DNA of 64,000 nucleotides, taken from NCBI GenBank assembly GCA_964291305.2, contig OZ219783.1, positions 558,001-622,000 on the forward strand. The letters are read 5' to 3'. The notes beneath the pieces are model-generated. The model made no database searches. It worked only from the letters and a program-made list of their open reading frames with translations, and was not told where the DNA came from. Source of the stretch: VXNF01 sp964291305. GTDB taxonomy: Bacteria; Actinomycetota; Acidimicrobiia; Acidimicrobiales; CATQHL01. Position numbers and translations under genes: made by a program. Position 1 is the stretch's first letter; every line of letters begins with the position of its first letter. This document shows, piece after piece, positions 50,000 through 59,808 of this stretch.

Positions 50000-51838
50000 G
50001 TGACACAGACGCTTCCCGACTATGAGACGGCTGTCCTCGAGGAGGTCGGGCCCACGATCTACGAGGTGGATCAAATCACCTTGCAGGTGGTCAATAACTT
50101 CCTGGTTACCACGGCGCGCGAGATGGGTATCGCCATGCGCAACACGGCGTACTCGCCGCTGTTCAATGAGGGCCTGGATTTTTCGTGCGCCATCTTCGAC
50201 GCGGGCGGCGAGATGATCGCCCAGGCCGAGTTCTGTCCGGCTCAGCTCGGCGCCATCCTCTTCGTGGTGGAGTGGACCATCAATGAGATCGGGCCCGAGA
50301 ACTTCAACCCACAGGACGTGGTTTTCCACAACGATCCCTTCCGGGGCGGCTGCCACCTCCCTGAGTACTGCGTGATCAAGCCGGTCTTCTACGACGACGA
50401 GTTAGTTGCCTTCGTCTCCTGCATTGGGCACATGACCGAGGTAGGAGGCAAAGTCCCCGGCGGTTTCGCCGGTGACGCCACCGAAGTGTTCCAGGAGGGA
50501 CTACGGATCCCGCCGTTGAAGATTGTGGAGCGAGGCGAGGACGTTGAGGCCATCTGGAACATCATCATGGCCAACGTGCGAACCCCGCGGATGTCCTATG
50601 GCGACTTGAAGTCGATGATCGGTTCGCTGTACGTGGGCGAGCGGCGAGTATTGGAACTCGTGGACCGTCACGGCCCGGGGCGGTTTAGGATCCTCGGTGA
50701 GGCCATCAAGGACTACTCCGAGCGACGCATGCGCGCCGAGATCGCCGAGATGCCCGACGGCACCTACGACTTCTCCGACATCGTGATCGACAACGACGGG
50801 GTCACCGAGGATCCGTCCGAGCTGAAGGTGCGGGTCGGCATTGACGGCGACAGCATTACTGTTGACTACACCGGCAGCGGCGAGCAGCGGCTAGGCCCGG
50901 TGAACTGCACCTACGGCGTCACTGCCTCGGCCACTTACAACGCCCTGCTGCACCTCACGGATCACTCCATACCCTCCAACCACGGCTGCTTCCGGCCGGT
51001 GCGCATCATCGCCCCGTACGGGACGATCGTGAATGTGGCCTATCCGGGCGCCAGCGTGGGCGGCAACTCCGAGATTCATCCCCACCTGGTGATGGCCATC
51101 TACGGTGCATTAGCCGATGCTCTCCCCGCTCGAGTCTCGGCGCACGACGGCGGCACTTCGGCGCTGGTCGGGATCGGCGGCCACCACCCCGACACTGGTG
51201 AGATCTTTGCCAACCTCACTAATGAGGGCTGTGGTTGGGGCGCCCGCGCCACTAAAGATGGGAACAACGCCCTCTGCATCCCTAACGGCAACTGCGCCCT
51301 TCAGCCGGTGGAGATTTTGGAGACCCGCTATCCGATCATGCATGAGGCGCTGGCGATCCACGAGGGCTCGGCCGGCGCCGGGCGCAACCGCGGCGGGTTC
51401 GGTTACTACCGCCAGTTCAGGGTGCTGAGCGAGTACTTGCGAGTGTCGTGCTTTATCGAGAAGGAGAAGACCCGCCCGTGGGGTTTGTTTGATGGCGAGT
51501 CCGGGAAAACCGCGGCCATGCTGGTACAGCGCAACAGCGACGAGGATTGGACTACCTTCACCGAGGCGTTCGGTGTGGCTTGCAACGGCAAGTTCTCCGA
51601 TGTGCGGCTTCAGACCGGCGACCGCATCTGCATCGTGACCTCGGGCGGCGGCGGGTACGGCGACCCCTTGGACCGCGAGACCGACCGGGTGGCCGCGGAC
51701 GTTCGCCAGGGGTTCCTAAGCTCCGCCTTGGCCGCTGAGGAGTACGGCGTGGTCTGTAGCGACGACGGGGTCGTGGACGAGACTGCCACCGATGCGCTCC
51801 GGGCGGAGTTACGGCCAGGAGCCGGTACCGCCTCGTGA
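50000..51838 (+). CDS. hyuB: Hydantoinase/oxoprolinase family protein, B subunit
   Basis: The 612-residue product begins MTQTLPDYETAVLEEVGPTI. It contains the B-subunit hallmarks: ITLQVVNNFLVTTAREMGIA, RNTAYSPLFNEGLDFSCAIF, DVVFHNDPFRGGCHLPEYCV, PVNCTYGVTASATYNALLHL and SEIHPHLVMAIYGALADALP, then HEGSAGAGRNRGGFGYYR near the end. It forms the catalytic partner of HyuA. GGAG precedes its ATG. The next frame begins with no gap, but the downstream protein probably starts 126 bp later. Confidence 0.93.
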   Translation: MTQTLPDYETAVLEEVGPTIYEVDQITLQVVNNFLVTTAREMGIAMRNTAYSPLFNEGLDFSCAIFDAGGEMIAQAEFCPAQLGAILFVVEWTINEIGPENFNPQDVVFHNDPFRGGCHLPEYCVIKPVFYDDELVAFVSCIGHMTEVGGKVPGGFAGDATEVFQEGLRIPPLKIVERGEDVEAIWNIIMANVRTPRMSYGDLKSMIGSLYVGERRVLELVDRHGPGRFRILGEAIKDYSERRMRAEIAEMPDGTYDFSDIVIDNDGVTEDPSELKVRVGIDGDSITVDYTGSGEQRLGPVNCTYGVTASATYNALLHLTDHSIPSNHGCFRPVRIIAPYGTIVNVAYPGASVGGNSEIHPHLVMAIYGALADALPARVSAHDGGTSALVGIGGHHPDTGEIFANLTNEGCGWGARATKDGNNALCIPNGNCALQPVEILETRYPIMHEALAIHEGSAGAGRNRGGFGYYRQFRVLSEYLRVSCFIEKEKTRPWGLFDGESGKTAAMLVQRNSDEDWTTFTEAFGVACNGKFSDVRLQTGDRICIVTSGGGGYGDPLDRETDRVAADVRQGFLSSALAAEEYGVVCSDDGVVDETATDALRAELRPGAGTAS

Positions 51839-51964
51839 ATGAGCGACGGAGGTCGCCTCGGTCAACGTGCGGTACCCCACAGGTGGCGCGATGCAGGCTG
51901 TCGCCAGCGGGTTCTGAGCCGGCTCGGGTGCACTCGGGCAGGGATACCGAGGGAGGAACCACCC

Positions 51965-53995
51965 GTGGCGAATAACGACACCGACTTGCAGATCGTCGCC
52001 GTTTCTGGCTTCGGGAGGCTCAACTTCGACTCTGCGACAGGCGCCGTGGCAGTGGAGGGGCTCGGGACGCTCGATGTCGGCGTGTCGGTGGATGGGTTTC
52101 GCTTGCACCACGTTCGGACCGAAGCGCCCATCCAGAGCACACTCATGGGCCGAATTATTCAACATCTCGCAGGTCCCGGAGTGACGGCCCGCCTTTGTTG
52201 GGATGTCCACACCACCGAGAACCTGCACCTCTACGTGAGTCTTCAGGCCGAGTCCCCGTTGCGGGCCGAAAGCGTGGAGTTGCCTCGCGTGGGTTTGTCG
52301 GAGGATGCCGCCATTGCGGCAGTGGATCGCTTCGACGCCTCGGGCGTGTTGCTGGGCCGCTCAGCTGTCGTGGGCGTGGCGATCAAGAAATACCCGTGGC
52401 TGGCCTTCTGGAACGATGTCGGCGCCTACGGACACCGCACTTTGGCTGACAGCGTGCTGACTGCGACCGACGGTGGGGCGCTGGCGCTCACCACAGTGTT
52501 CCCCGTTGAGATGGCGCCGGGCCAGACGCTCGAGGCTGCCATCTTCCTACGTAGCGGGACGGCGGACAGCGAGGAGTTCCGTGCCAGATTTCGCCACGAG
52601 GTCCGTTACGACCATCGTGACGAGGTTCGCTATGTTCCCGAAGGCGAGTTTTCTGAGCAGCGGGTCTGGGAGATCGAGGACCGCTGGCTCGGACCGCCTA
52701 TCACCGAAGGTGCTATGCAGCGGCCTTACGACCAGCTCATCACGCGACCGCTGGGCTTGAACGTCCTGGCCCGCAGGCGATTCACCTGGAGTAACGAGGA
52801 TTTCTCGCTTTGGCGCCTGACCGGCAAAGACCACTACCGAGACTCTGGCATCAAGAAGGCCTTCGCTCTGATCGATACGCAGAACACTCATGGTGGCTGG
52901 TACGAAGGCGTGGAGTTCTACAATTTGCCGCCCCAGCACCACCACATGTACGACACCTACATCTCGGGTATGTTCCTGCTAGATGCCTATGACGCCACCG
53001 GTTACGAGGGGTTTTTAGATGCTGCCGGGCGGGCTGTGAATTTCTGGGTGTCCAACCCGCCGCCCGCCAACGGGCACGTGGAGGTCGCAGAGGGAGCTTG
53101 GTGGTACCGCTGGGGCGGCTACATAAACGAGTTGGGCTACACCGACGAGCGTTGCGTGCTGAACACCCACGCTGGTGCTACAGCCTTCTTGGCCTTGTAC
53201 ACCGAACGCACCGGAGACCCTTCCGCTCGCCAGGGTGCCGAGGCCGGCCTGGCAGCGGTGCGCTGGGGACTAGAGCGGGGCATCCAGCGCGGCGACGGGC
53301 AGTTCCTGTACTGCTTGAGCCAGGTAGATCCCACCCTGGAGCGGCCCGGCGATCCCCCGTACATCAAGCTGGACTTGGTGCCACAGATCGAGGACGTGTA
53401 CACCGTGGCATCCAGCTACCGCCTGATGATGGCACTGCGCAGCATCCCCGATCCGGTGGTCACCGCGGCTATCCAGCGTGCTTTGGACTACTGGTGGGTA
53501 GGCCACCGCGCCGGCACGGTGTACACATATCGGGCCTACTCCGCCATCGCCTTTGGTGTGGCTGCCGGGGAGATCGATCTTCGCTACGCCCTGGCTCTGC
53601 CGGAGATTCTGCGCGATCGTGAGCAGTTCACGTCGATGCAGCGGGGACTTTCGTCGTTCATCGCCCCGCATGGGTTGCCCCTAGTACATGTCCGGGCGCG
53701 CGGCCGGCCGGGACGATTCGTCGAGCCGGTCTTCCTGCGCCGCCGCCGGGGTGAGTTCCTATTCGCCCTAGTCAACACCGAGCAGCCGATGCGGCATATT
53801 CCGCTGGAGGTGGGTCTGCCGCCGGGCACCGCACTACGCGGAGCTTGGCTGATCGATCCCGCTGCCGATCCGGTTACCGAGGCAGCCGCCTCTTGGCTTC
53901 CCGACGGCGACAGTTCGGCCATCGTGGCCGTAGATGAGTTGCAGGAGTTTGCTGTGACGGTCGTGCGCCTCGAGCTGGACGAACCCGATGCCTGA
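51965..53995 (+). CDS. Alpha/alpha-barrel (six-hairpin-like) protein, possible glycoside-active enzyme
   Basis: The GTG at 51965 is chosen because GGAGG lies 10 bp upstream (51950-51954) and the sequence before it is low-quality. The 676-residue protein has an N-terminal beta-rich region, then from about residue 270 regularly spaced helices with aromatic-rich loops: NTHGGWYEGVEFYNLPPQHH, HMYDTYISGMFLLDAYDATG, WWYRWGGYINELGYTDERCV and YTVASSYRLMMALRSI. This pattern fits (alpha/alpha)6 toroids such as glycosidases, polysaccharide lyases and C5-epimerases. There is no signal peptide, so the substrate would be imported. No close family is recognised; function is inferred. Confidence 0.7.
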   Translation: MANNDTDLQIVAVSGFGRLNFDSATGAVAVEGLGTLDVGVSVDGFRLHHVRTEAPIQSTLMGRIIQHLAGPGVTARLCWDVHTTENLHLYVSLQAESPLRAESVELPRVGLSEDAAIAAVDRFDASGVLLGRSAVVGVAIKKYPWLAFWNDVGAYGHRTLADSVLTATDGGALALTTVFPVEMAPGQTLEAAIFLRSGTADSEEFRARFRHEVRYDHRDEVRYVPEGEFSEQRVWEIEDRWLGPPITEGAMQRPYDQLITRPLGLNVLARRRFTWSNEDFSLWRLTGKDHYRDSGIKKAFALIDTQNTHGGWYEGVEFYNLPPQHHHMYDTYISGMFLLDAYDATGYEGFLDAAGRAVNFWVSNPPPANGHVEVAEGAWWYRWGGYINELGYTDERCVLNTHAGATAFLALYTERTGDPSARQGAEAGLAAVRWGLERGIQRGDGQFLYCLSQVDPTLERPGDPPYIKLDLVPQIEDVYTVASSYRLMMALRSIPDPVVTAAIQRALDYWWVGHRAGTVYTYRAYSAIAFGVAAGEIDLRYALALPEILRDREQFTSMQRGLSSFIAPHGLPLVHVRARGRPGRFVEPVFLRRRRGEFLFALVNTEQPMRHIPLEVGLPPGTALRGAWLIDPAADPVTEAAASWLPDGDSSAIVAVDELQEFAVTVVRLELDEPDA

Positions 53996-55055
53996 CTCCA
54001 CGATGTCCGCGCAAACACCCTCGAGCGACATAGTCGTGGTGGCTGGTGCCTCTTTCCCGAGTCTCGAGGTGGAGCGGTCTTATCTCGAGCCGCTCGGCTG
54101 CACTGTCGCCGACAAGCGATTTGCCGGGGACGACGAGGCGCTGGAGGCCTGTCGGACAGCAGTAGCGGTGATGACCGACTACTTCGTCTGCGATGCGGCC
54201 CGTATTGCCACCTTTGAGAGGTGCAGGGTGATCTGCCAGTACGGCGCCGGGCTGAACCAGGTGGAGGTCGCTGCCGCCACTGCCTCGGGCATTTACGTCA
54301 CACACACGCCCGACTACTGCAGCGAGGAACTCGGCGATCACACCATGGCGCTGATTCTGGCTTCAATGCGCCGCATCGTGCGCTTTGATCGGAGAATCCG
54401 GGCTGGCTACTGGGACTACAACGACGGCATGCCGATGCGCCGTTTGGCTGCCTGCACGCTGGGTCTGGTGGGATTCGGCAGGGCAGCCCGGGCCGTGGCA
54501 GCCAGAGCGCAGGGGTTCGGGATGAATGTAATAGCGCACGACCCGCTCGTTGAAGACGCCGCCTTCGCCTCCGCCGGGGTAGAGCGTGCGGACGAACTCA
54601 CCGATGTCCTAGCCAATGCCGATGTGGTTAGCATTCACGTCCCGCTAACTCAGGGCACTCGCCATCTCATTGGAGCAGAGCAACTGGCATCGCTGCGCGA
54701 CGGGGCGTTCATAGTGAACACTTCCCGGGGTGGTGTAATCGATCAGCGGGCACTGCACTCAGAACTTGCCACTGGAAGACTCGGCGGAGCCGGACTTGAT
54801 GTCTTAGAGCAGGAGCCGCCAGCGAACGACGAACCCCTCCTGGCCTGCGAGGACGCCGTTTTGACTCCACACTCCGCTTTCTTGTCAGTGGAATCGCTGG
54901 AGTTGTTGCAGAACCGGGCAGCCGCTGAGGTGGCCAGAGTGATCACTGGCGATGTGCCTGTCTACGGTGTGAATGTCGAGGAAGTGCGCGACCGTGCGTC
55001 CGACGAAGCAGCGTGCTCTGCTGGTGACGTGGCTCTCTTCTGGCGCAAGCCCTGA
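53988..55055 (+). CDS. D-2-hydroxyacid dehydrogenase family protein
   Basis: Its ATG overlaps the preceding stop by 8 bp. The 355-residue protein has the NAD-binding domain motif GLVGFGRAARAVAARAQGFG, VVSIHVPLTQGTRHLIGAEQ, the catalytic Arg in VNTSRGGVIDQ, Glu in VLEQEPPANDEP and His in LTPHSAFLSVES. The substrate-binding start includes CQYGAGLNQVEVAAA (the GxGxDxVD equivalent). It belongs to the CtBP/phosphoglycerate-dehydrogenase branch and would reduce or oxidise a 2-keto/2-hydroxy acid. In this operon it may act on a product of the HyuAB or barrel enzyme. Confidence 0.9.
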   Translation: MPDSTMSAQTPSSDIVVVAGASFPSLEVERSYLEPLGCTVADKRFAGDDEALEACRTAVAVMTDYFVCDAARIATFERCRVICQYGAGLNQVEVAAATASGIYVTHTPDYCSEELGDHTMALILASMRRIVRFDRRIRAGYWDYNDGMPMRRLAACTLGLVGFGRAARAVAARAQGFGMNVIAHDPLVEDAAFASAGVERADELTDVLANADVVSIHVPLTQGTRHLIGAEQLASLRDGAFIVNTSRGGVIDQRALHSELATGRLGGAGLDVLEQEPPANDEPLLACEDAVLTPHSAFLSVESLELLQNRAAAEVARVITGDVPVYGVNVEEVRDRASDEAACSAGDVALFWRKP

Positions 55056-55070
55056 CCTGGAGGGACGGAC

Positions 55071-56240
55071 ATGGGTGCGATAACGCTCGACGGTTGCTCG
55101 AAGGTATTCCCGAACGGAGTGCGCGCCGTTGACAATGTGTCGTTGCAGATCAACGACGGAGAGTTCATGGTGCTTGTCGGGCCTTCGGGGTGCGGCAAGT
55201 CGACGATGTTGCGGATGATCGCGGGCCTCGAGGAGGCCACCGAGGGGACGATCACCATTGGCGATCGGGACGTTACCGATCTTTCACCGCCGGAGCGCGA
55301 CATTGCGATGGTGTTCCAGAACTACGCCCTGTATTCGCACATGTCGGTGCGCGAGAACCTGGGGTTTGGCCTGCGAATGCGCAAGGTGCCGAAGTCCGAG
55401 CGAGCCGAGAAAGTGAGCGCGGTGGCGCGCACGCTGGGTTTGGGAGACTTGTTGGATCGCAAGCCGGCAGCGCTGTCAGGTGGGCAGCGCCAGCGGGTAG
55501 CGATGGGGCGGGCGATGGTGCGCGAGCCGGCGGCGTTTCTGATGGATGAGCCGCTGTCGAACCTGGACGCCAAGTTGCGGGTGGCGATGCGTTCAGAGCT
55601 TGTGCGCCTGCATGCCCGCCTGCAGACCACATCTCTCTTTGTGACCCACGATCAGACCGAAGCGATGACGCTAGGTCAGCGGGTGGCGGTGCTGCGCGCC
55701 GGGGTGTTGCAGCAGTGCGACACCCCCCAGCAGTTGTTTAGCAACCCCACGAATCTATTCGTCGGCGCTTTCGTCGGCTCGCCGAGCATGAACTTCGTGG
55801 AGGCCACCGTCGCCGACGACAGCGTCGCGTTCCCCGGACTAGAAATGTCGCTGCCGGAGTGTTCGCCGTTGCGGGGCCAGAATCGGTCGGTGATCCTAGG
55901 AATCCGGCCCAGCGACTTCGCTCACAGCGATGACGCCGCTCCGCACCTGCCGCGCATGCGGGTTGTGCCTTCGGTGGTGGAAGAACTCGGCGCTGAGACT
56001 TACCTGGTGTTTGGGATCGACGCTCCCCGGGTCGACACCGAAGCGACGCGGGCTGCCGCCGACGCCGAGCGCAGCGACACAATGACTTTGCTGGCCGACG
56101 AGGAAGGCGCAACCTTCACCGCCCGCATCGACCCGCGCCGCTCACCCCGCCCGGGAAGTCCTATCGAGTTGGCTGTCGAGAGCGACCTAGCGCACTTCTT
56201 CGATCCCGAAACCGGCGACGCCATAGGCGCCACTGACTAG
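55071..56240 (+). CDS. Sugar ABC transporter ATPase (MsmK/UgpC type)
   Basis: A 389-residue ATPase with Walker A GPSGCGKST, Q-loop MVFQNYALYSHMSV, signature LSGGQRQRVAMGRAMV, Walker B FLMDEPLSNLDAKLR, H-loop FVTHDQTEAM and a C-terminal TOBE regulatory domain (FVGSPSMNFVEATV, VILGIRPSDFA). It is the missing ATPase for the binding protein and permeases at 44249-47622, placed at the far end of the same operon. The TOBE region contains an Ala/Asp-rich insertion (TRAAADAERSD). It ends 38 bp from the convergent BMP-type transporter operon. Confidence 0.95.
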   Translation: MGAITLDGCSKVFPNGVRAVDNVSLQINDGEFMVLVGPSGCGKSTMLRMIAGLEEATEGTITIGDRDVTDLSPPERDIAMVFQNYALYSHMSVRENLGFGLRMRKVPKSERAEKVSAVARTLGLGDLLDRKPAALSGGQRQRVAMGRAMVREPAAFLMDEPLSNLDAKLRVAMRSELVRLHARLQTTSLFVTHDQTEAMTLGQRVAVLRAGVLQQCDTPQQLFSNPTNLFVGAFVGSPSMNFVEATVADDSVAFPGLEMSLPECSPLRGQNRSVILGIRPSDFAHSDDAAPHLPRMRVVPSVVEELGAETYLVFGIDAPRVDTEATRAAADAERSDTMTLLADEEGATFTARIDPRRSPRPGSPIELAVESDLAHFFDPETGDAIGATD

Positions 56241-56278
56241 CCGGGGCGTTCATGCCGCCGCGGTCGCCGGGGTGGCGG

Positions 56279-57196
56279 TCAGAAGTCGGGTTCTCGCAGT
56301 TCGGCGTAGCCGGCCTCGGCCTCTAGGGAGCGCCGCCGCCACAGGCCGCCCAGCCAGACGGCGAAAATGGTCAACACGAAGGGGATCATCAGCACAAACT
56401 CCCGCGGTACCCGCTCGGTGATGTTGATCTGCGACTGGATGCCGATGGCATCAGCGAAGCCAAAGAACAGGCCGGCGAAGGCGGCGCCGATGGGGTGCCA
56501 GGCTCCGAAAATGACCGCCACGAACGCAATAAAGCCTCGGCCGTTGGTCATGTTCTCGGTAAAGTTGCGCAACGCCCCCACCGAGAGTTCCGCCCCGCCT
56601 AAGGCGCAGAGGGCGCCAGCGATGAGCAGTGCCTGCAGTCGGATCAGCGATGGGTTCACGCCCGCCGAGCGGGCGGCGAACGGATACTCGCCAACAGCCG
56701 CTAGACGCAAGCCGAAACGGCTCCGCCGCAGCACAACCCAGGCAGCCAACACGATCACCGGCGTGATCCACACGAAGATGGAATGCTCGGCGATGATCAC
56801 ACCTGCCCCGGAGGTGATACCCCGGACGGGGCGCGGCAGTACTACTTCGGTGAACATCGACCCACGCACGTCAAATATGGCCCCCAAGGCATAGGCAGTA
56901 CCTCCGAGGCCTATGGACGTGAGCCCAAGACCGGCGATGATGACGTTGGCGCCCAAGGGACCGATCACCCACCAGTAGATCGCCGACAGCAGCAGGCACA
57001 CCCCGATCGCCGCCAGGATGCCGAGTTCCACCGAGCCCGTACTGTCCCCTACGGCCACCGTGGTGAAGGCTCCGGTGATCATCAGCCCCTCGAGCCCCAG
57101 GTGGAAGATCCCGGCCCGGAAGGCAAACACACCGGCCATGGCCACCAATACCAGCGGGGCGGCCGAGCGCAGCGTGGTGGCGAGAATCTGTTCCAT
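56279..57196 (-). CDS. BMP-type ABC transporter permease (NupQ/YufQ type)
   Basis: The start at 57196 overlaps the upstream permease stop (ATGA). The frame is open further 5' but overlaps that gene. The 305-residue permease has the family's early GVFAFRAGIFHLGLEGLMIT (the FR.G..N.G.EG motif) and about nine membrane helices, including VAVIFGAWHPIGAAFAGLFF. With the second permease, double ATPase and BMP lipoprotein it forms a nucleoside/purine/riboflavin-class importer. Confidence 0.92.
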   Translation of the reverse strand: MEQILATTLRSAAPLVLVAMAGVFAFRAGIFHLGLEGLMITGAFTTVAVGDSTGSVELGILAAIGVCLLLSAIYWWVIGPLGANVIIAGLGLTSIGLGGTAYALGAIFDVRGSMFTEVVLPRPVRGITSGAGVIIAEHSIFVWITPVIVLAAWVVLRRSRFGLRLAAVGEYPFAARSAGVNPSLIRLQALLIAGALCALGGAELSVGALRNFTENMTNGRGFIAFVAVIFGAWHPIGAAFAGLFFGFADAIGIQSQINITERVPREFVLMIPFVLTIFAVWLGGLWRRRSLEAEAGYAELREPDF

Positions 57197-58239
57197 CAGC
57201 CTGCTGGTGCTTCGGTCTGTGCCGCCCGCCGGCGGCGCACGGCGCGGAACTTGATGGTCACCAGGAAGGCCACCATGCCGTGTAACAGCACCAGCGCCGG
57301 TGGTGGCAGATCGGTCACAATCGGTAGGAACAAGATGGCCGACTGCAAGCCGCCGAAGAAAATGGCGGCCACGACGGTGCCCCACACGTTCAACAGGCCC
57401 ACGAGCGCCACCACGACGGCGGTGAAGCCCACCTCGGGCGAGAACCCAGTAACCAGCCTCGCCGCCGGGCCGTAAAGCTCCACCGCGCCCGCCAGACCGG
57501 CCAGCGCCCCTGACAGAGCGAACGCCCCCAGTCCCACCCGACGCACGTTTATGCCCTGCCAGCGAGCCATGGTGGCGTTGCGGCCCACCAGGGTGACGGT
57601 GAGCCCAAATCGGGTGCGCTCTAACACCAGCCAAACCAGCAGCGTGACGCCGGCTACGAGCAGCAGCACGGTGGTCGAAACGCCCGAGCCGCCGGTGAGG
57701 CGAAAACTCTCGGGGATTCGCTCGCTGGCTGCCGTCTGGCCGGTGCCCTGCGGGTTGCGCATCGGTCCGGCGGTCAGATACTGCAGTACCAGCGCGCCGA
57801 TGAAGCTCATCATTAGGGTGGTGAGCACCTCGTCGGTGCCGAATCTCACTCGCAGCCAGCCGGGGAACAGCGACCACAGCACCCCGGCCAACATCGCCGC
57901 CAAAGTCCCGCAGAGGACCACAAGCCCGCTAGGACCCTCGCGCCAACCTAGCGAGATGGCCAACGCCGAGCAGGCGCCCACGTAGAACTGTCCTTGGCCG
58001 CCAATGTTGAAGAACCCGGCTCGGAAGCCAACCACGACGCCTAGCGCGATCAGCAGCAGCGGGATAGCCCAGCGGATCGTGGAAGTGGAAGCTCCGGTGG
58101 CGGTGATTGCGCCCTGAATAACACCCGAGAACACAGCGCCGACGCTGTATCCGCTGACCCGCAAGATCAGAGCAGTGATGAGAAACGACATCAAAACCAG
58201 CGCCACGGTCCAAGCCATGCGCCGCATTCCCCTGGTCAT
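57196..58239 (-). CDS. BMP-type ABC transporter permease (NupP/YufP type)
   Basis: A 347-residue permease whose start overlaps the ATPase stop by 4 bp. Typical segments are VVGFRAGFFNIGGQGQFYVG, GVLWSLFPGWLRVRFGTDEV, TTLMMSFIGALVLQYLTAGP and FTAVVVALVGLLNVWGTVVA, with about eight to ten helices. It corresponds to the first permease of CUT2/BMP-type importers. A Pro/Arg tail (RRRRAAQTEAPAG) closes the protein. Confidence 0.92.
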   Translation of the reverse strand: MTRGMRRMAWTVALVLMSFLITALILRVSGYSVGAVFSGVIQGAITATGASTSTIRWAIPLLLIALGVVVGFRAGFFNIGGQGQFYVGACSALAISLGWREGPSGLVVLCGTLAAMLAGVLWSLFPGWLRVRFGTDEVLTTLMMSFIGALVLQYLTAGPMRNPQGTGQTAASERIPESFRLTGGSGVSTTVLLLVAGVTLLVWLVLERTRFGLTVTLVGRNATMARWQGINVRRVGLGAFALSGALAGLAGAVELYGPAARLVTGFSPEVGFTAVVVALVGLLNVWGTVVAAIFFGGLQSAILFLPIVTDLPPPALVLLHGMVAFLVTIKFRAVRRRRAAQTEAPAG

Positions 58240-59789
58240 CGCACCGCCCCGGTCATGGTGTCGCCGACCGCTCGGCGGTCGTAGGGGCCACAGAAATGGC
58301 CTACAATCCGGCCGCCGTACATCACCAGCAGCCGGTCGGACAGTTCAAACAGCTCATCCAAATCCGACGAGATCAGCAGCACCCCAGCGCCGGCCTGGCG
58401 CAGTCCCCGCAGGGATCGGCGCACGAACTCGGTGGCGGAGAAGTCCAGCCCGCGGGTGGGTTGAGCGGCAACTAGCACTTCCAGCCCCGGGGCCAGCTCG
58501 CGGGAGAGGATCAGACGCTGGATGTTCCCCCCCGAGAGGCTCTCGGCGGGTTGCACCACGCTGTCATAGCGCACCCGCCAGAGGTCCATCGCCTCGGCCG
58601 CCTGCCGCTTGTACTGCCGCAGCGAGATGAGCTTTGAGCCCCGCCGCCCTCGGCCCAGCAGCCGCAGCGCCGACTGGTTCAGCCACAAGGCGGCGCTCTG
58701 GCTGACACCTTCGGTGTTGCGGTCGAATGGCACTAGGCGCAGTCCCAGTAGTCGTCGCCGGGCCGGAGCGGAGCCGGTGACTTCTACCTCGCCGATGCGG
58801 ACGGAGCCCGCCTCGATGGCGCTGAGTCCGGCGATCACCGAGACCAAGCTGCGTTGGCCGTTGCCTTCCACGCCGGCGATCCCCACGATCTCACCGGCCT
58901 CCACCCTTAGGCTGACCTCAGCAAGCCCAGGCTCGAAAGCCGATTCGGCGCTGGAGACCCCGGTGAGTTCCAAGAGCGTGTGTTGGGTGCCCGAAGCTGT
59001 CTCCGGGACACCGGCTGCGCTCTCGTCTTGTGCGCTGGGGCCGACGATTGCGTCGCTGAGTCGCCCCTGGGACACCTCGGCCATCTCGGCTGGACCTAGC
59101 ACCAGCTCGCCGTCGCGCAGCACGCTCACCGTGTCGGCCACGGCAGCCACTTCGCGCAGCTTGTGCAGCACCACCAGCACGGTGACGCCGCTGTCACGCA
59201 GGCGCCGCAGGCGCTCGAAAAGCGCCTCGGTAGCGGCCGGAGTTAGCAGCGCAGTGGGTTCATCCAAGAGCAGCACAGACGCCTCGGTTGCCAGGGCTCG
59301 GACGATCTCAAGCGACTGGCGAGCCTCGACTGGAAGATCGCGGATTCGTGTCGACAGGGTCTCTTTGCCGCCGATCTCAGCGACATCTGCCCGCCAACGC
59401 CGGTGCAACTCGGCCCGTCGATACACGGCGCGACCACCTGTCCGCACGGCGGTGAGTTCTAGAGCCTCAGCCACGGTGAACGACGGCGGCAGCGAGAAGT
59501 GCTGGTGCACCATCGCCAGTCCAGCCGACTTGGCGGCCCGAACGTCACCGGGCGGGATCTCCCGGCCACCGACGTGCACCTTGCCGGTGTCGGGCGCCTG
59601 CAGGCCGCCCAGCACCTTGGCCAGGGTGGTCTTACCAGCGCCGTTTTGGCCGACGAGGGCGTGGATCCGGCCGGGAGCTAACTCCAGGCTTACGTTTTGC
59701 AGCGCCCGCACGGCACCGAAGCTGACGCCGAGCGACTGACAGCAAACCGCCGGGGTTCCAGCGGCGGCCGGTTCGCTCGGCGCCGTCAT
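58236..59789 (-). CDS. BMP-type ABC transporter ATPase with two nucleotide-binding domains
   Basis: The 517-residue product holds two ABC domains. The first has Walker A GQNGAGKTT, a Q-loop VHQHFSLPPSFTVAE, an atypical signature LPVEARQSLEIVRAL and Walker B LLLDEPTALL. The second has a reduced Walker A (GVEGNGQRS), signature LSGGNIQRLILSREL and VAAQPTRGLDF. This asymmetry is normal for the NupO/YufO and ribose-type ATPases. It drives the two permeases that follow with 4 bp overlaps. Confidence 0.94.
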   Translation of the reverse strand: MTAPSEPAAAGTPAVCCQSLGVSFGAVRALQNVSLELAPGRIHALVGQNGAGKTTLAKVLGGLQAPDTGKVHVGGREIPPGDVRAAKSAGLAMVHQHFSLPPSFTVAEALELTAVRTGGRAVYRRAELHRRWRADVAEIGGKETLSTRIRDLPVEARQSLEIVRALATEASVLLLDEPTALLTPAATEALFERLRRLRDSGVTVLVVLHKLREVAAVADTVSVLRDGELVLGPAEMAEVSQGRLSDAIVGPSAQDESAAGVPETASGTQHTLLELTGVSSAESAFEPGLAEVSLRVEAGEIVGIAGVEGNGQRSLVSVIAGLSAIEAGSVRIGEVEVTGSAPARRRLLGLRLVPFDRNTEGVSQSAALWLNQSALRLLGRGRRGSKLISLRQYKRQAAEAMDLWRVRYDSVVQPAESLSGGNIQRLILSRELAPGLEVLVAAQPTRGLDFSATEFVRRSLRGLRQAGAGVLLISSDLDELFELSDRLLVMYGGRIVGHFCGPYDRRAVGDTMTGAVR

Positions 59790-59808
59790 CGGCTGGAGAC
59801 TAGTTGTC

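Noticed and set aside
51839..51964. N-terminal extension of the alpha/alpha-barrel protein from 51839
   Set aside because: The extension is basic and featureless, while GGAGG and a GTG at 51965 give a clean start.
56279..57877. A 532-codon permease starting at 57877
   Set aside because: The first 227 codons overlap the upstream permease in another frame and are Arg/Gly-rich antisense-like sequence; the family start is at 57196.
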